From the NCBI GenBank assembly GCA_964036665.1, contig OZ038528.1:4036501-4100500 (forward strand): a stretch of DNA of 64,000 nt. The letters are read 5' to 3'. The notes under the pieces were generated by a model. It was not told the origin of the DNA, did no database searches, and saw only the letters and a program-made list of their open reading frames with translations. Positions 36,655 to 49,380 of the stretch are shown piece after piece (within the stretch, counting starts at the first letter, position 1; each line of letters opens with the position of its first letter). The position numbers were made by a program, and so were the translations under genes. This DNA comes from Gordius sp. MW1 (lineage: Eukaryota; Nematomorpha; Gordioida; Gordea; Gordiidae).

Positions 36655-36795
36655 GTAAAAGTCAAAAAGTCTTGTCGAGACAAAACAAGCCCAAATTTTA
36701 TAAAACAAGACGGGCTTGAGATCATGTAATCGAGACCGAGACGAACTTTTGCTTTCGAGACCAAGACGAGACGCGATTATAACACTCATTTTTTA
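36655..36795. repeat. GAGACGAGAC-type repeat block
   Basis: TCGAGACCGAGACGAAC and GACCAAGACGAGACGCG resemble the ends of family F. It lies between the inverted tandem repeat and the kinesin start codon, where promoter sequence would be expected. No TATA or initiator could be assigned. Confidence 0.5.
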
Positions 36796-36909
36796 TACTT
36801 TGAGTTAAGGAGATTCAAAAAGTAGCAAATTGGTAATATCCTGATGTTGTGAAAAAATCGATTTTTAAATTTTTAAAATAGGGCATGAATCTCAGAAAAA
36901 ATCAACTAG

Positions 36910-39900
36910 ATGTCTGCATCTGAACGAGTTAAAGTTGTAGTGAGATGTAGGCCTTTGAATGAAAAGGAGAAACTAAATTCATATGAGAAGTAAATTATAT
37001 AAATTTAAAATAAGACACTTTATTAGTATTGTCGAAATTGATCAAAAGCAAAGGACAATTAATCTAAAGAACATAAACAGAACATCTGACATTGATAAAA
37101 TTTTCACCTTTGATGCATTATACTCTCCTAGGTACAGGCTTTTGAATAATTAATATATATATATCAAATAATTAATTTATCAACATCCCCTATATATACA
37201 TATATATAGTTCCAGACAAACTGAAATATATGATGAAAGTTTTAGACCTCTCATAGATTCAGTACTTGATGGTTTTAATGGTACTATATTTGCTTATGGA
37301 CAAACAGGGACTGGTAAAACCTATACCATGGAAGGTAGAAAAAAATACAAAAAATATGAATTTTTTTATCTAATTTGATAATAATTAATCATTAATCTCA
37401 GCTTTCAATAAAATTATATATATATTATTAGCTAAACTTTTACAACCACTTTTGAATTAAACAATCAAAAATTGGATTAATATTTGTTTATACCCAATAT
37501 GTTTGTTAACCCAACTTAACATTACTTATGGGCCAATGATTGCCTTGATTATAAAAAATTGGAAATATCTACCAAAAATTTAGATCATATTAAATTTTTT
37601 TATTATACTTTTCAATTAGTTTTTTTTTATTTTAAATTCATAAAATATGTTTTTTTAAATTTATTCAGTTTGCATTCAATAATATCTGAGTTCTTTTTAA
37701 TTTAGACTTTAGAATTCAATCATATTCCCGATCTTTGATTTTGATATTAAAGTCAGAGTTTGTTTGTTTATAATTAAAATTGATACGTTAGGCATTCAAA
37801 GTGTGCCAGAATTGTGGGGTGTTATACCCTTGTCATTTGAGCACATATTTCAACACATAGCCAGGTCTGATTCAAATACAAAATATCTTGTGAAAGCATC
37901 ATACCTAGAGATATATCGAGAAGAGATGAGCGATCTTTTAGCTCCCCAACAAGAGCAAGTTAAAAAAAGGCTAGAAATTAGGGAAAAACCTGACACCGGC
38001 ATATACATAAAGGTTTTCACATATTTATGGTTGTATTAATATTTGCACTTATTTAATGATAAATTAGAGGCAAATAATGTATTTGGAGCTTGGGGGGTGG
38101 GATATAATAAGTAACTAATGGAAAAGTTTATTGAAATATCTCTTCATTCACAATAATAAAATAATTAGTTTTATGACCATATTTTAAAAATGCCCATCAT
38201 ACTTATATCTTATATGAAGGATGTGTATTATATATAAGTGAGCCTCAAATTTTATAAATTGTTACAAAGAGGTATTACCGTGTTTTATGTATTGGTTTGA
38301 GACCAATTGAAATAAGATAGAAAAGAAATATCAAATGCCTAAATATTTTATAATGAGTGTTTAACCATTGATTGCCACAAACTTGCATATTTAGTTAGAA
38401 GAGCATTTTTTTTGTAAAGCATGGGGTTCAATTTGAAAGGAGATAGTAGGAATTAAAATCAAAAATATTGTCGACTTTAAATAAGCTCAGTTTCAATTAA
38501 TTTTAATTAAAGATTTTCTAAACTTTATAATTTTCTTCGAGATTTTTAAGTTTTGTAATTCAACTGAAATGAGACTTCAAATCCATTTTTTTATTTTTTT
38601 TTGACTATTGGTCTTGGAAAACATTTATATAGTGAAATACTCAGTTAAAAATTATCTAGTACATGGTTTTAAATTTGGTGTTTGTAAGGTAAATGTAAAA
38701 CTTAACTTTGCATCCTATTAAACTTGGAGAGTAATTTATTTTTTTCCCATTAATGCTACTACAAAATAAAGTAATCGTACGTAAGTGTACGTGAAATGCC
38801 AATTTTCCACAAAGATTTTTAAAATATTTTTAGCATAAAAGAAAATAATGTGCTTAACTTTTTCTTCAATCATTAATTTTTAAAATTTAATACCTTACAC
38901 AGGGTCTCCATTCTGTGGCTGCAAAAAGCGTGGAAGAGATCAGAGAAATAATGCAGACCGGGAATGTTAATCGGACCACTGGGTTATTTAAAATCTTAAA
39001 AAATATTTTAAAATGATATATTTTGTGCAAAATTATTTTTTTTCGATTTATATCACCTTCTCTTCTTCTTCTTCTTCTTCTTCTTCTTCTTCTTCTTCTT
39101 CTTCTTCTTCTTCTTCTTCTTCTTCTTCTTCTCCTCCTCCTCCTCCTCCTCCTCCTCCTCCTCCTCCTCCTCCTCCTCCTCCTCCTCCTCCTCCTCCTCC
39201 TCCTCCTCCTCCTCCTCCTCCTCCTCCTCCTCCTCCTCCTCCTCTTCTCCTCCTCCTCCTCCTTCTTCTTCTTCTTCTTCTTCTTCTTCTTCTTCTTCTT
39301 CTTCTTCTTCTTCTTCTTCTCCTCCTCCTCCTCCTCCTCCTCCTTCTTCTTCTTTGGGTAGTGTTGTAAAAAGGGTTGGGTTATGTCAGGTCAATCCTTG
39401 GTTTTAGTCGATTAAACTTAAACAAACTACTAAAGGTTTTTTGGTCTGTTTTTCTTAGTCGCATAAATAGACCCAAAGGTTTAAGGTTTTTTGGTTAAAT
39501 TTTGGTCTGTTTATGTTTTGTCGACTAAAACAAACAAAACCCAGCCGTTTTTACAATATAACGTCATATGATACAATTATAAAAAGATATATATATACCT
39601 TTTAATATATAAATTTTTGTAATTTTTGTTTATTTTGCAAAATAATGAAGTTTGACTTTTATTTTACACCAGAGCTACCCACATGAATGAACACAGCTCG
39701 AGGTCTCATGCCATTTTCATCATTACGATTGAGTGTAGCGAAGTATACAGATTTTTTTCCCACAATGTTTTCTGTTATAAGTACCATATTATAATTTACA
39801 TGGGCGTAGCCAAGGGGGGGGGGCAGTGCCCCTTTTTAAATCCAAAAATTCGTTAAAATTTAATAAAATTATGGCTAAAATTTCAAACAATGATCATTTT

Positions 39901-40962
39901 GCCCTTCCCTAAATCATTATTGCCCCCCCCCCTCTCTAATCTCAATGTTGGCTACGCCCATGATAATTTAAACTACAGTCGAGGGGGGGGGGTCAAAGAG
40001 GGCCATCTGCCCCCACCCTCTTCTCAAATCTCGAAAAGTTTTAAATATCCTGCCAAAATTTGAGAATTTTTTTAAATCCACTAAAACACATTAGTGAATG
40101 AATATGAGAAGGCTTGGTTTTTTTGTTTTGAGGTTACCTTCATGTATGGTTATTTTTATCAGTTTAGCTTGGCCAGGCCTTAAGCCTAAATTGGCCTTCA
40201 CGGTACACCATTTTAATTTCTAAAAGATTTATGTTTTGTGATTTGCTGTGAAAATTTACCTGAAAATTAAGTGAAGGTAAGATAAGTAGATTTTAGATTT
40301 TGTTGGACTATTTATTTAAAATTAATTGGAAAATAGACCTGATGACAAATGGGATAACATTATGACATCTGTCGCGTTCGGATTAAATATGCATTTGAAA
40401 AGAATTTAAATGTCTTATATTTTGATTTTATAGGTATTTAAGATGGGGATAAGCACCTTAGACTAAGAATAGAGTGATGTATATTAACATTAACAAACCA
40501 AACTCTTAATGTAGGAAAACTAGAAATATAATTAATTAAATTATTCTTCCATAACTTTTCCAGTTTTCTATTGCTCAAATGTGTTACTTAAATTATTTTA
40601 ATGCTAAAAGTAGTTCTATACGAACCCTCTAAAACACCTTAAAACCAAATAAAACTAAATCTGACTAAACTATTGATAAAATAAACTAAGACGTTTTGAT
40701 ATTTTTGGAACTTGTCTTAAAATTCTTGAAAATTAAGTATATTTCGAAAAATTATTTATATCGTGAATTTTTTTAAAGTTACAATATTTGTTTTTATATT
40801 TTTTGTTGAATCGTGAATGAAGGTGGGCGAAGATGGGGAAAATCATATAAGGGTGGGCAAGCTAAATCTCGTCGACTTGGCAGGTAGCGAGAGACAAGAA
40901 AAAACAGGGGCCACGGTATTTATTTATTGCACTTATTTATCTATTTATTTATTTATCTATTT

Positions 40963-41039
<77 letters not shown>

Positions 41040-44000
41040 TTGCATAATAGACATATCTTTTAAATTAGTGCCATTATACATAATATTTTATCAATAATAT
41101 CGAGAAATAAAATTACATATTTCGTGAAGGTGAGATAAATAAATTAAAAAATCAAGAATTGTAAATATTGGGAAATCATTCCGCTATGGCCAATGATTTA
41201 TATTTACAGATAGTTATGCCGATTTTCTGTCGTATAAAAAACGATTCTCGATTATCATGGGATAGTAATGAGATTTGTTTCCCTATTTTTTTAAAAAGTT
41301 GTAAGGCTTGGGGGCCAAAGGTTGTTAGGGTGGTTGTAGCAATGGGACAAAAAATGATAGTAGTATTGGTAATTTCTGAGTATTTTGAAATTTTCAGAGC
41401 CTCGGCTGAAGACAAGGGATCTTTGCTGTGATTAGATATGCATATTTATTTATTTCCATTTATTTTATTTATTTATTTATCTATTTATATTTATTTGTTT
41501 ATTGGTTTTAAGGGGGAAAGATTTAAAGAATCGACCAAAATAAATTTATCCCTGTGCGCTTTGGGCAACGTAATCTCCGCAATTGTCGACGGGAAAAGTT
41601 CACACGTCCCTTACAGAGATTCTAAATTAACGCGTTTGTTACAGAGTTAGTATTCGAAGAAACCAAAAAAATAAAAATTAAATGAAATTCATTTATTAAT
41701 TGTTAAAAATTATTCATTTTTAAAAATTATTTATTCTAAAAATTATGATTTTTTCTCTGGTTTTTATCAATAAATATCCTTAAATTGACCTTATTTTATT
41801 ATCGTTAGATTCGCTTGGAGGCAACGCCAAAACTATAATGGTTGCTAATATAGGACCTGCCAGTTATAATTACGAAGAAACCTTAATGACTCTACGGTTT
41901 TAAAACTTAATTTTTATTTTAAATTAATTACCAATACTATAAATTTAAATTTTTTTATATTTTTTGTTTTTCTTTTAATTTTGTAATGTTATTTTTTGCG
42001 TTTATTATTAAGGTACGCTAGCCGAGCTAAAAATATAAAGAATAAACCTCGCATCAATGAAGACCCTAAAGATGCTACGTTGAGGAAGTACCAAGAGGAA
42101 ATACAAAGGTATATTATTGTTTGGGCTAAAATATATATTTTTTGATTTTAAATGATGATTTTAACTTTTTTTAGATATTCTTTTTTATTAAATTTAGTTA
42201 TTTTGAACTGCGATTTTTTTTTATTTCTGCAATGTTTTTTTTATCATTCCTAATTGAAAAACTTGATTAATTCGCTATAGCCTGTAGGTTTATTTAGTTC
42301 GACGTTTAGAGGTCCTTATAATAAATTGTTCTAAAATTAAATTTGATGCTAAATTAAGAAAGTGAAAAAAGTAACTATTTAATTGGATTGTTTTTTATTT
42401 AAAAATTAGACTGAAACAAAAGTTGGCGGAAAAGGGTGGTTCCAAATCTGCTAAAAAGAAGAGAACTATGAAAGGTAATGAAATTATATAGATTTTTTAA
42501 ACAAATGAAAGGTTTTTATAGAATACTAGCTGACCCGGCAAACGTTGTTTTGCCATATTAAAAATATTTTTAAAAAAAAATAAAAAATTTAAATAAGAAA
42601 ATTTAAAACTACCAAAAAAAATTTAAAAACTCAACTAAACGAAAAATAACAAATAATTGATATTTTTAAGGGTGGTTAAAAACACAAAATTTTACCTCAA
42701 TAATGTTCGAATTCAAATTTTCATGAAGCAAATTTTTTTTAAGTCAAATTTACCTATAATCAAAAAAAAATATCGCGCCTGGCCTTTATGATAAAATATA
42801 AACGAAAGGCGGATACGGATACGCATATAGGTTATTTAACGAAAAATAACAAATAATTGATATCTTTAAGGGTGGTTAAAAACATAAAATTTTACCTCAA
42901 TAATGTTCGAATTTAAATTTTCATGAAGCAAATTTTTTAAGTCAGATTTACCTATAATCATGGGCGTAGCCAGTTTTGGATTAGGGGGGGGGGCAAAACG
43001 TTTAAAAGTTCAATTAGAGGGGGGCAAAACATAAATTTTTAAATTTTTCAATGTTTTTGCATTGAAAAAAATTTGGTTTCGCAAATTAGGGGGGAGGGGG
43101 GGGGGCAGCCGCGGATTTCAATACAAAAACCCTTAAAAATTAAAAAAAAAATTATGTTTTGCCCCACCCCCTAATTAGCCAGGCAGGCGGGGGGGGCAGG
43201 GGGCGCGGCTGCCCCCCCCCCCCCTATTTGAACTTAACTCCAATTAATACAGATGCTTATTAGCGAATTTACACAAAAATAAAAGATCACTATGGAAATC
43301 GTCAAATCTAACACGATTTCCATACACGGATCAATGCCATCCAATTAGATTTTAAAGCGTTTTCTTTTTAATATTTTATTTACCAATGTATTTTACCCAT
43401 GTGATTATTAGAATAAACTACTATTTGTTTAAGAAAAAAATTGTTTTGGTAAAATAAAATTTAAATTAAGGTTGCATGAAAATTTTTGGATAGTCGAGAC
43501 CTTTTTTTTTTGCTCTCAGGAAAATTGTTGGGTAGTCAAGACCTTTTTTTTAATCTGCCCCCCCCCTAATTCAAAACCTGGGTACGCCCATGGATATATC
43601 AACATTTATTGGCACTTTGTTTAAAGTATTTTCATTTTTCTCCTTGTTTAACGTGCAAAAAATTACAAAATTAGATTTTTTAATTTATTTAGCCACGCAG
43701 GAGGGGGGGGGGGACACGACCGTCCTATAATAATAATAATAATTGAAGCAAAAAATGGCTTTGATAGTGCGTAAAAAGTTTTCATTTTCCGCAACACATG
43801 CCTACTGCATTTATCACCAGACTACCTACACGATAGATAGATAAGATACGCAGCAGTACGTGATGAAGACGTTTGATTGACGTGCGATACAACGTCAAAA
43901 CGCATAAAACCCAATATCTCGAAAACTACTCGACCGATTTGGCTGGAACATATATTAAAACACGCTCCGGAGTGGCGGGAATAAACTGTGAAATTTTGAG

Positions 44001-47000
44001 CCAAATCGGTCTGGTAGTTCTCCAAAATTGGTGGCGCCATACATATATATATACACACATATATACATAGTTTCATTTTTATATATAAGATATGACTTAT
44101 TTTGAAAAAAATAATTTTCGTTTTCTAAATTACGTGTTTTATAGATTTAGATAGAATCCCAGAGGCTGAAGATATTGACAAAGACATGAATGAATACAGC
44201 GACTTGTGTAAAGATCAACTAGTTTCCTTGGAGGTCGAACGTGATACAATTATGAACAACCATAACCTTATCAAAGAAGTATAAATTGCTATGCTATCTA
44301 TGGGCTCCTTTTTGGTTGTCCGTCCGTTCTGTCCAACTTGTTATTTTTCAATAATTGCCGAGGAAAACTTTAAACGTTTTTATGGCTGTGGACACTTATG
44401 CTTCTCTAAAAGACTTTTATTTTGCTTTCGCATATAGACTAGCTAATGACCGCTGGTTGGCTTTAATTTTTTCGACCTCGCTTGAGCCTAAATTCCATTT
44501 TTGTTTTTGTACCCGACTGATTACCTTTTATATAAATTATAAAAAATTTTTGTTGCCTTATAACGGATATTATATATATATATGATCGGTTTAAGTTTCA
44601 AGTTTAATTTGAAATGTCATTTATTTTTATTTTTTTTTATATAAGGAGGTTAAATAATAACTTATTTTGTGATTTGAATTTAGGAAAAAGAAAAATTGTT
44701 GTCGCAGCTAGAGGAACGCGAAGATTTGTTACATCAAGAAGAGCAAGCCCAAATCAAGCTAGGCCAACGGATAAAAGTCAGTATTTATACCCCTTTTTTC
44801 TCAATAGTTATAAAACACATTTTATAATTTCTTTATAATTATGTAGTGAGATTGCTTGGAAAATCTATTAATATATTGACTTGTTTTTTGGTTTTAGATA
44901 TGTATAAGGTTCCCATAATTGTAGATTTGTACTCAAATGGACAAGACATATGGACATTTTTTAGCGAAAGATTAAAATATATTATTTTGTTTTGTTTAAA
45001 TTTATTCGTTAGAATTTAAAGTATAACATAAAATAAATTTTTTTAAATAATATACGGATATTCCTATTATAAAGAAAGAATGTTATAAATTAAATAAAAA
45101 TTAAAAAATAAGAAAACCTTTATCCATTTCACAAATAAAAATATATATATAATATGTATATATTTATATATTTATAGGATATTGAAAGTAAATTGCTGTG
45201 CGGGGGTAAAAATATCATTGACCATACTAACGAACAGGAGAAGATATTGGAGAAGCAAAGGGCGCAAATAGCCGAAGAAAAAGTTTTAACTCAACTTTTT
45301 CAAATTACTTTTTTATAAATTTCGTGGGATTTTTAATGCAAAAGTTGAAAGTTTTTATAGAATGTCGCTAATTCTCACTTATTTTTGACCCAAATTTCTA
45401 TTTTTGAGGTTTCAGTAAAACAAATCTTGAATCATGTTCAAATTTTTTTATGAGGAATAGTCTATTCAAATGTACTAGTTTTATGGATAGCTTAAAAATA
45501 TTTTTTAAATATCAAAACTCATGGGAGCTAGGATTTGAATCAGAGGGGAGGGGCAATAATGATTTAGGACGGGGCAAATTGATAACTTTTTGAAATATTA
45601 GCTATATTTATATAAATTTTGAAGATGGAATTAACCCTTAGCTACGCCCATGTCAAAACGTCTTGTTTTTTATTAAATTTAAAAATATGTAATTTTACGT
45701 TTGCAGAGGAAGGAAAGAGAAATTATGGAAAAGCTAGAAGCTACGGAAGAAAGTAAATTGGGGACGCAAGAAACATATGAATCACTTCAGCAAGAAGTCG
45801 AAACGAAAACTAGAAAATTGAGAAAGGTTTTTTTGTAACAAAAAAATATTTTTATTATTATTTTTTGCAATTTATTAATTTTTTCAATATTTATTTTTTA
45901 TTCCATTTTTGCAGCTCTTCAATAAATTACAAAATTTGCGGTCTGAACTCAATGAGCTGCGCGATTTTCACGTTAAAGAAAAACATTTTTTGGACCATCA
46001 ACACCGTGACCTAATAAAAGAAATGAAATTCAAGTGCTTAAAATACATATATTTTTGTGGTTATTTCTTCTTCTTTATCAATTATTTAGTCCCATAGTAA
46101 TGGGGTTTGTTTTGATGAGTTTCTTCCATCTTAATCGGGTTAGTGCCATGTCTTGACTAATCTCTTTTGTTTTCATAACTTTGTCCACTTGTCCATTCCA
46201 CGTGACATAAGGTCGTCCTCTCCCTCTCTTCCCCGTACCTCGTCCAGTACTTTTCGAGATTTACATCATTCGTCTCCCTTCTTAACCGATTTTCGGTAAA
46301 AAAATTATTTTTTTATAAAGCTAAACAAATAAAATGAATTTTTAAACTAGATTAATGGTTATGGAAAATTTTGTGCCTTACCAAAAACGGGATGAAGTTA
46401 TCAAGAAAGCACGGTACGACCCAGAAAGTGACACTTGGACAATTGACCCAAAATCAGATGGCATCGTCGAAAATAAAGATTCCATATTGACGGATAGTTT
46501 TAGTGGAAGTGCCTTGAATGGGAGCATATACCAAAAACTATACCAATCTCTCCTAGAACCCAAGAAACTTTTGTACCTTTTTTTGCTTATAATTTCAAGA
46601 TTTTTAATTTTTTTTTCTTGTTTGAACTTCTAATATGATATTTTTTAGTTAAATTTGATCATTTTCCCCCTTTTTTAAGCTTAAATTTTTATTGATTAAC
46701 TTAATTTGGCAATCCACCCTACTAAAATATAAGTTATTCTGTTAAGACTAGTCTCTGGATTATAAAATTTATGTGTAAATAGCACAGCGATTCTTTATAT
46801 CATTTATTCAAATGCCTATGTTTAAAATTTGAAATGGGCAAAGCAATCATAGATGCGATTTTATGATAAAAGGCAAATTTATATAATGCACCTGTTTCCA
46901 TTTTCAGTTTTTTCCCGCTAGGGGATTAAATAAATTCTTTATCTTAATTAGCTAAATATCACTTTTCAATAGTTTACGATCATGAGTGTGTTATTAAATT

Positions 47001-48865
47001 AAAAATACATGAGAATAGAATGACGTTTCAGTGCCATTTCGTGTAAACTGTGCAATTAAATTTTAATATATATACATATCAGAATTGATCCCATAACCTA
47101 TCTAAAAAGAAGCATATTTGGGCACACTTTATAGATAAGGTCGGATATAGAGATCTTTTTATAAATAAAATAATTTTAAATTTCATCTCCAGGTAGTTTT
47201 ACATGTGCGCTATAAAGATAAAAATTTGATAATAACCCATATTAAACTCCTATGTATATATATATCACTGTTTATGTGGATAGAAAATATAGTAAATCAT
47301 CGAATCGAATCCTGAGGCCGACCTCAGCGCGAGGCTATACCAAAATCCCTCTAACCGAAAGTGTTAAAAGTAAACTAAACGACCCAAGCTTGAGTTCGCC
47401 CGAAGCTGAAAGATATCGGGTAAGCTAAGCACGATACTGACTTCGCTTAGCAACAGCTAATGTTGCAAAAAACGGCTGAAGTTTGGTCAACTAAATACAT
47501 AGAGTAGATAGACTGCTCATCACGCATAAAATGTGTACCCTTTTTTCTACCATTTTGATGTTAACATGGTAAAGTGGTGATCATATAGAAATTAGTGATT
47601 TTCGCAAATTAAATAATCTTAAAAAAGTAAATAAAAAAATATTGAAATGGGTAGAGATATCAAAAACAGTTTAAAATAAATATCATTTCCACAATACATA
47701 AAAATTACAAATGTAAAAACTGCGATTAAAGTTTGTTTAATAATATAGCGCCATCAATATTTTGTATAATATTACTTTATTGATGTCCGTTTTAATTTAT
47801 AAACTAGTGAGGAAGGTAAATTGACCGTTATAGGGCAAAAGGACATGGTTAAATCACACCAGATGCACTCTTCAAAATGGAAAATTTGACACACAATTAA
47901 CCATGTGCAACATATGGCATGAGCAGTCTATCTAATCTATGACTAAATATATACAGACACCTTTGGTCTCTAGTCCACCAAGAAAAATAGACCAAAAAAT
48001 AATTTTTGGTTTGTTTATGTTTTATCGACCAAAACCAAAGATCGACCAAACAAAACCCAGCGCTTAGATTAAACAAAATTTGCATGTGCATGGTGAAATG
48101 AATGCTTGTGTATTAGCTAGCTTAGCTGGCACGCGTTTTTTATCTTGTATTTTTCGTGCTTTTGTGACATTCAGTACAGAGAGTCAATAGATGGTTTTAA
48201 ATAACACCTTGGCCCTACAGAAAAGTGTAAATAACGCCTTACACATATTATGTCAGTATTAAAGTGTCTTTTTTCATCGAATGTACAAGTTGTCTCTTCC
48301 GATGTCATTTCGTTTTACCAGTTAGTATCAATGTCATATCTCGCTTACGAGAGACTATATATTAGTTGTGAAATACTTCTTCTCCAAAGTCGATACAGTA
48401 TATTTCGTAAATTTATTTGCCCTCGCACCACATGGTTGTTCATAGCCTTACAACGTCCTGATGGGATCGTCTAGTTTGAGACCTTTGATTCTACGAGATT
48501 TATGTTCACCCCCTTCACCTCAACCCTCCCAAAAGGAAGTAGAAAATGTATTAGTAACATCGTGTAAAGCGAGTCAACATCAGGATTTGGACATAGTAGA
48601 TTGTTTAGCGCTAGTACATAGGGCCCCGAATTCGACTTTCGTTTACAGAGATCGGGCGGTCGGTAAATCAACTCGCCTGCCAGACATATTCCGTCCCGAC
48701 GAGTTGGTCACAGCTCATGCCCAAGTCGACGACGCCGACGGACGGGTGGAACCAGTCGACGGCTTGGCGAAGTCGAGATTGGCATCAGCTGATCGAGACA
48801 AGTTGTCGGCTAAAAAAATTCGCGATCGCAAAATACCGACAACCGCCCAACCCCTCGCAAAGTAG
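36910..48865 (+). CDS. KIF3B: Kinesin-2 motor subunit, KIF3B/Klp68D type, 18 exons, complete
   Basis: This is a microtubule plus-end motor chain. In animals the KIF3B-type chain pairs with a KIF3A-type chain and KAP for anterograde intraflagellar and vesicle transport. Exons as read: 36910-36989, 37027-37131, 37216-37334, 37792-38012, 38903-38982, 39673-39742, 40823-40915, 41513-41645, 41809-41896, 42013-42108, 42410-42474, 44145-44278, 44684-44776, 45178-45282, 45707-45826, 45915-46033, 46351-46572, 48475-48865. All junctions are GT-AG and in frame, giving 777 aa (family about 750-785). The motor domain has P-loop GQTGTGKT at 90-97, switch I NEHSSRSH at 207-214 and switch II DLAGSER at 243-249; the neck starts near 331. 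A lysine-rich patch and a coiled coil follow to about 575. [12 protein letters not shown] in the coil favours the B chain over the A chain. A tail and a basic C-terminus end the protein. The last junction (46572/48475) is the least certain. His205 sits where most kinesins of this class have Asn. Introns carry families B, C, D, E and G plus microsatellites. Confidence 0.93.
39055..39357 (+). repeat. Compound (TTC)n-(TCC)n-(TTC)n microsatellite in kinesin intron 5
   Basis: About 300 bp of pure pyrimidine on the coding strand. Blocks are TTC (about 39060-39132), TCC (to about 39258), then TTC and TCC again to 39357. The apparent poly-Ser/Pro/Leu frames are artefacts. Confidence 0.97.
39359..39560. 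mobile_element. Family D MITE (TA-flanked)
   Basis: GTGTTGTAAAAAGGG at the left and CCGTTTTTACAATA at the right form inverted ends flanked by TA. The interior contains GGTCAATCC, TTAGTCG and repeated TTTTTTGGTCTG segments. Confidence 0.75.
39799..39962. mobile_element. Family C element with perfect 8-bp target duplication
   Basis: CATGGGCGTAGCCA ... TGGCTACGCCCATG is flanked by ATAATTTA on both sides. It lies in kinesin intron 6. Confidence 0.87.
40916..41044 (+). repeat. (TTTA)n microsatellite in kinesin intron 7
   Basis: About 30 tetranucleotide units starting right at the donor site of exon 7. A shorter related tract sits just before the exon 8 acceptor (41440-41505), and another lies on the other strand in Sec10 intron 7 (58955-59015). 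Confidence 0.9.
42524..44092 (-). mobile_element. Family B-derived element filling kinesin intron 11
   Basis: The left end TACTAGCTGACCCGGCAAAC is the complement of the family B 3' terminus. The right end ATATATAAGATA with a CTCGACCGATTTGGCTGGAA segment is a diverged 5' end. Inside are a direct repeat (42650-42735 and 42840-42960) and a compound family C block (42959-43592). Confidence 0.6.
42959..43592. mobile_element. Compound family C block
   Basis: Starts CATGGGCGTAGCCAG and ends GGTACGCCCATG. At least two nested or tandem members with several G- and C-runs lie between. The outer flanks do not match. Confidence 0.65.
44284..44582 (+). repeat. Degraded family A-like end in kinesin intron 12
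   Basis: AATTGCTATGCTATCTATGG then GGTTGTCCGTCCGTTCTGTC directly follows the exon 12 donor. The rest corresponds to 6480-6870 on the other strand. Confidence 0.6.
45525..45652. repeat. Degraded family C element in kinesin intron 14
   Basis: GGGAGCTAGGATTTGAATC followed by GGGGCAATAATGATTTAGG and ending TAGCTACGCCCATG; homopolymers are mostly lost. Confidence 0.6.
46080..46290 (-). mobile_element. LINE 3' tail (family G) in kinesin intron 16
   Basis: On the minus strand: RGRGRTTL-like basic segment, CACGTGGAATGGACAAGTGG, AAACAAACCCC and a GAAGAAGAAATAA tail. Same order as 31100-31455. Confidence 0.65.
47505..47934. mobile_element. Family E element with inverted ends
   Basis: TAGATAGACTGCTCAT at the left and ATGAGCAGTCTATCTA at the right, 430 bp. 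The interior left ~270 bp matches 25975-26168 and 62038-62234 in opposite orientation. It lies in the last kinesin intron. Confidence 0.75.
47945..48064. mobile_element. Family D MITE, truncated
   Basis: Contains GACCAAAACCAAAGATCGAC and CAAACAAAACCCAGC but lacks the outer TTTTTACAACAC end. Confidence 0.6.
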
Positions 48866-49380
48866 GGTCCGCTTTGGGGGAAAACAAACTATTTTTAAAC
48901 ACACATGACGTCTAACTAAAGATCTTGATCTTTTAACTCATCCACCCCATGATGGTTTTTTCTTTGATTTTTTTTGTTGAAAGTTACCTTTTTAAAGCCG
49001 ATACGATTTTACTCCACATTTATTTCTTAGTTAAGCACTGGGGCCGGAAAAATTAGTTTTGTTGAGCTTGTTCTTACGACGTGCTTGTGTTATAGGCGAT
49101 TTTGATCGTAAAAGCGAAAATTAATTCGGTTCATATTTTTATGTGCTTTTTTATTAGAATTTTACATCACTACCAATTCAAGGCTTTAAATTTCCTTGCG
49201 ATCTTTCGTTTGTCTCTTTGATAGTTTTCTTTTCTCTTATTCCGCATATTTGCAAGTTTTGAAATGTCAATGAAGAGCTCATTTATATTGGTCGGGCTAA
49301 AGCATGTTTGATGAAGATTGGGGAAAACCTCTAACTATATATACACTTAGTAATTTTGCTAGCGGTCTTTTATAAAAATT

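Noticed and set aside
39013..39369. Open frames of more than 110 codons rich in Ser, Pro and Leu
   Set aside because: They translate the TTC/TCC microsatellite in a kinesin intron; any frame through it is open.
41168..41431. 87-codon open frame in kinesin intron 7
   Set aside because: An open frame also exists on the other strand, there is no domain similarity I recognise, and it lies between two exons whose junction is supported by the protein.
48250..48474. Open frame ending just before the kinesin tail exon
   Set aside because: It resembles the tail only weakly, and no GT donor in it gives a frame compatible with the next exon.
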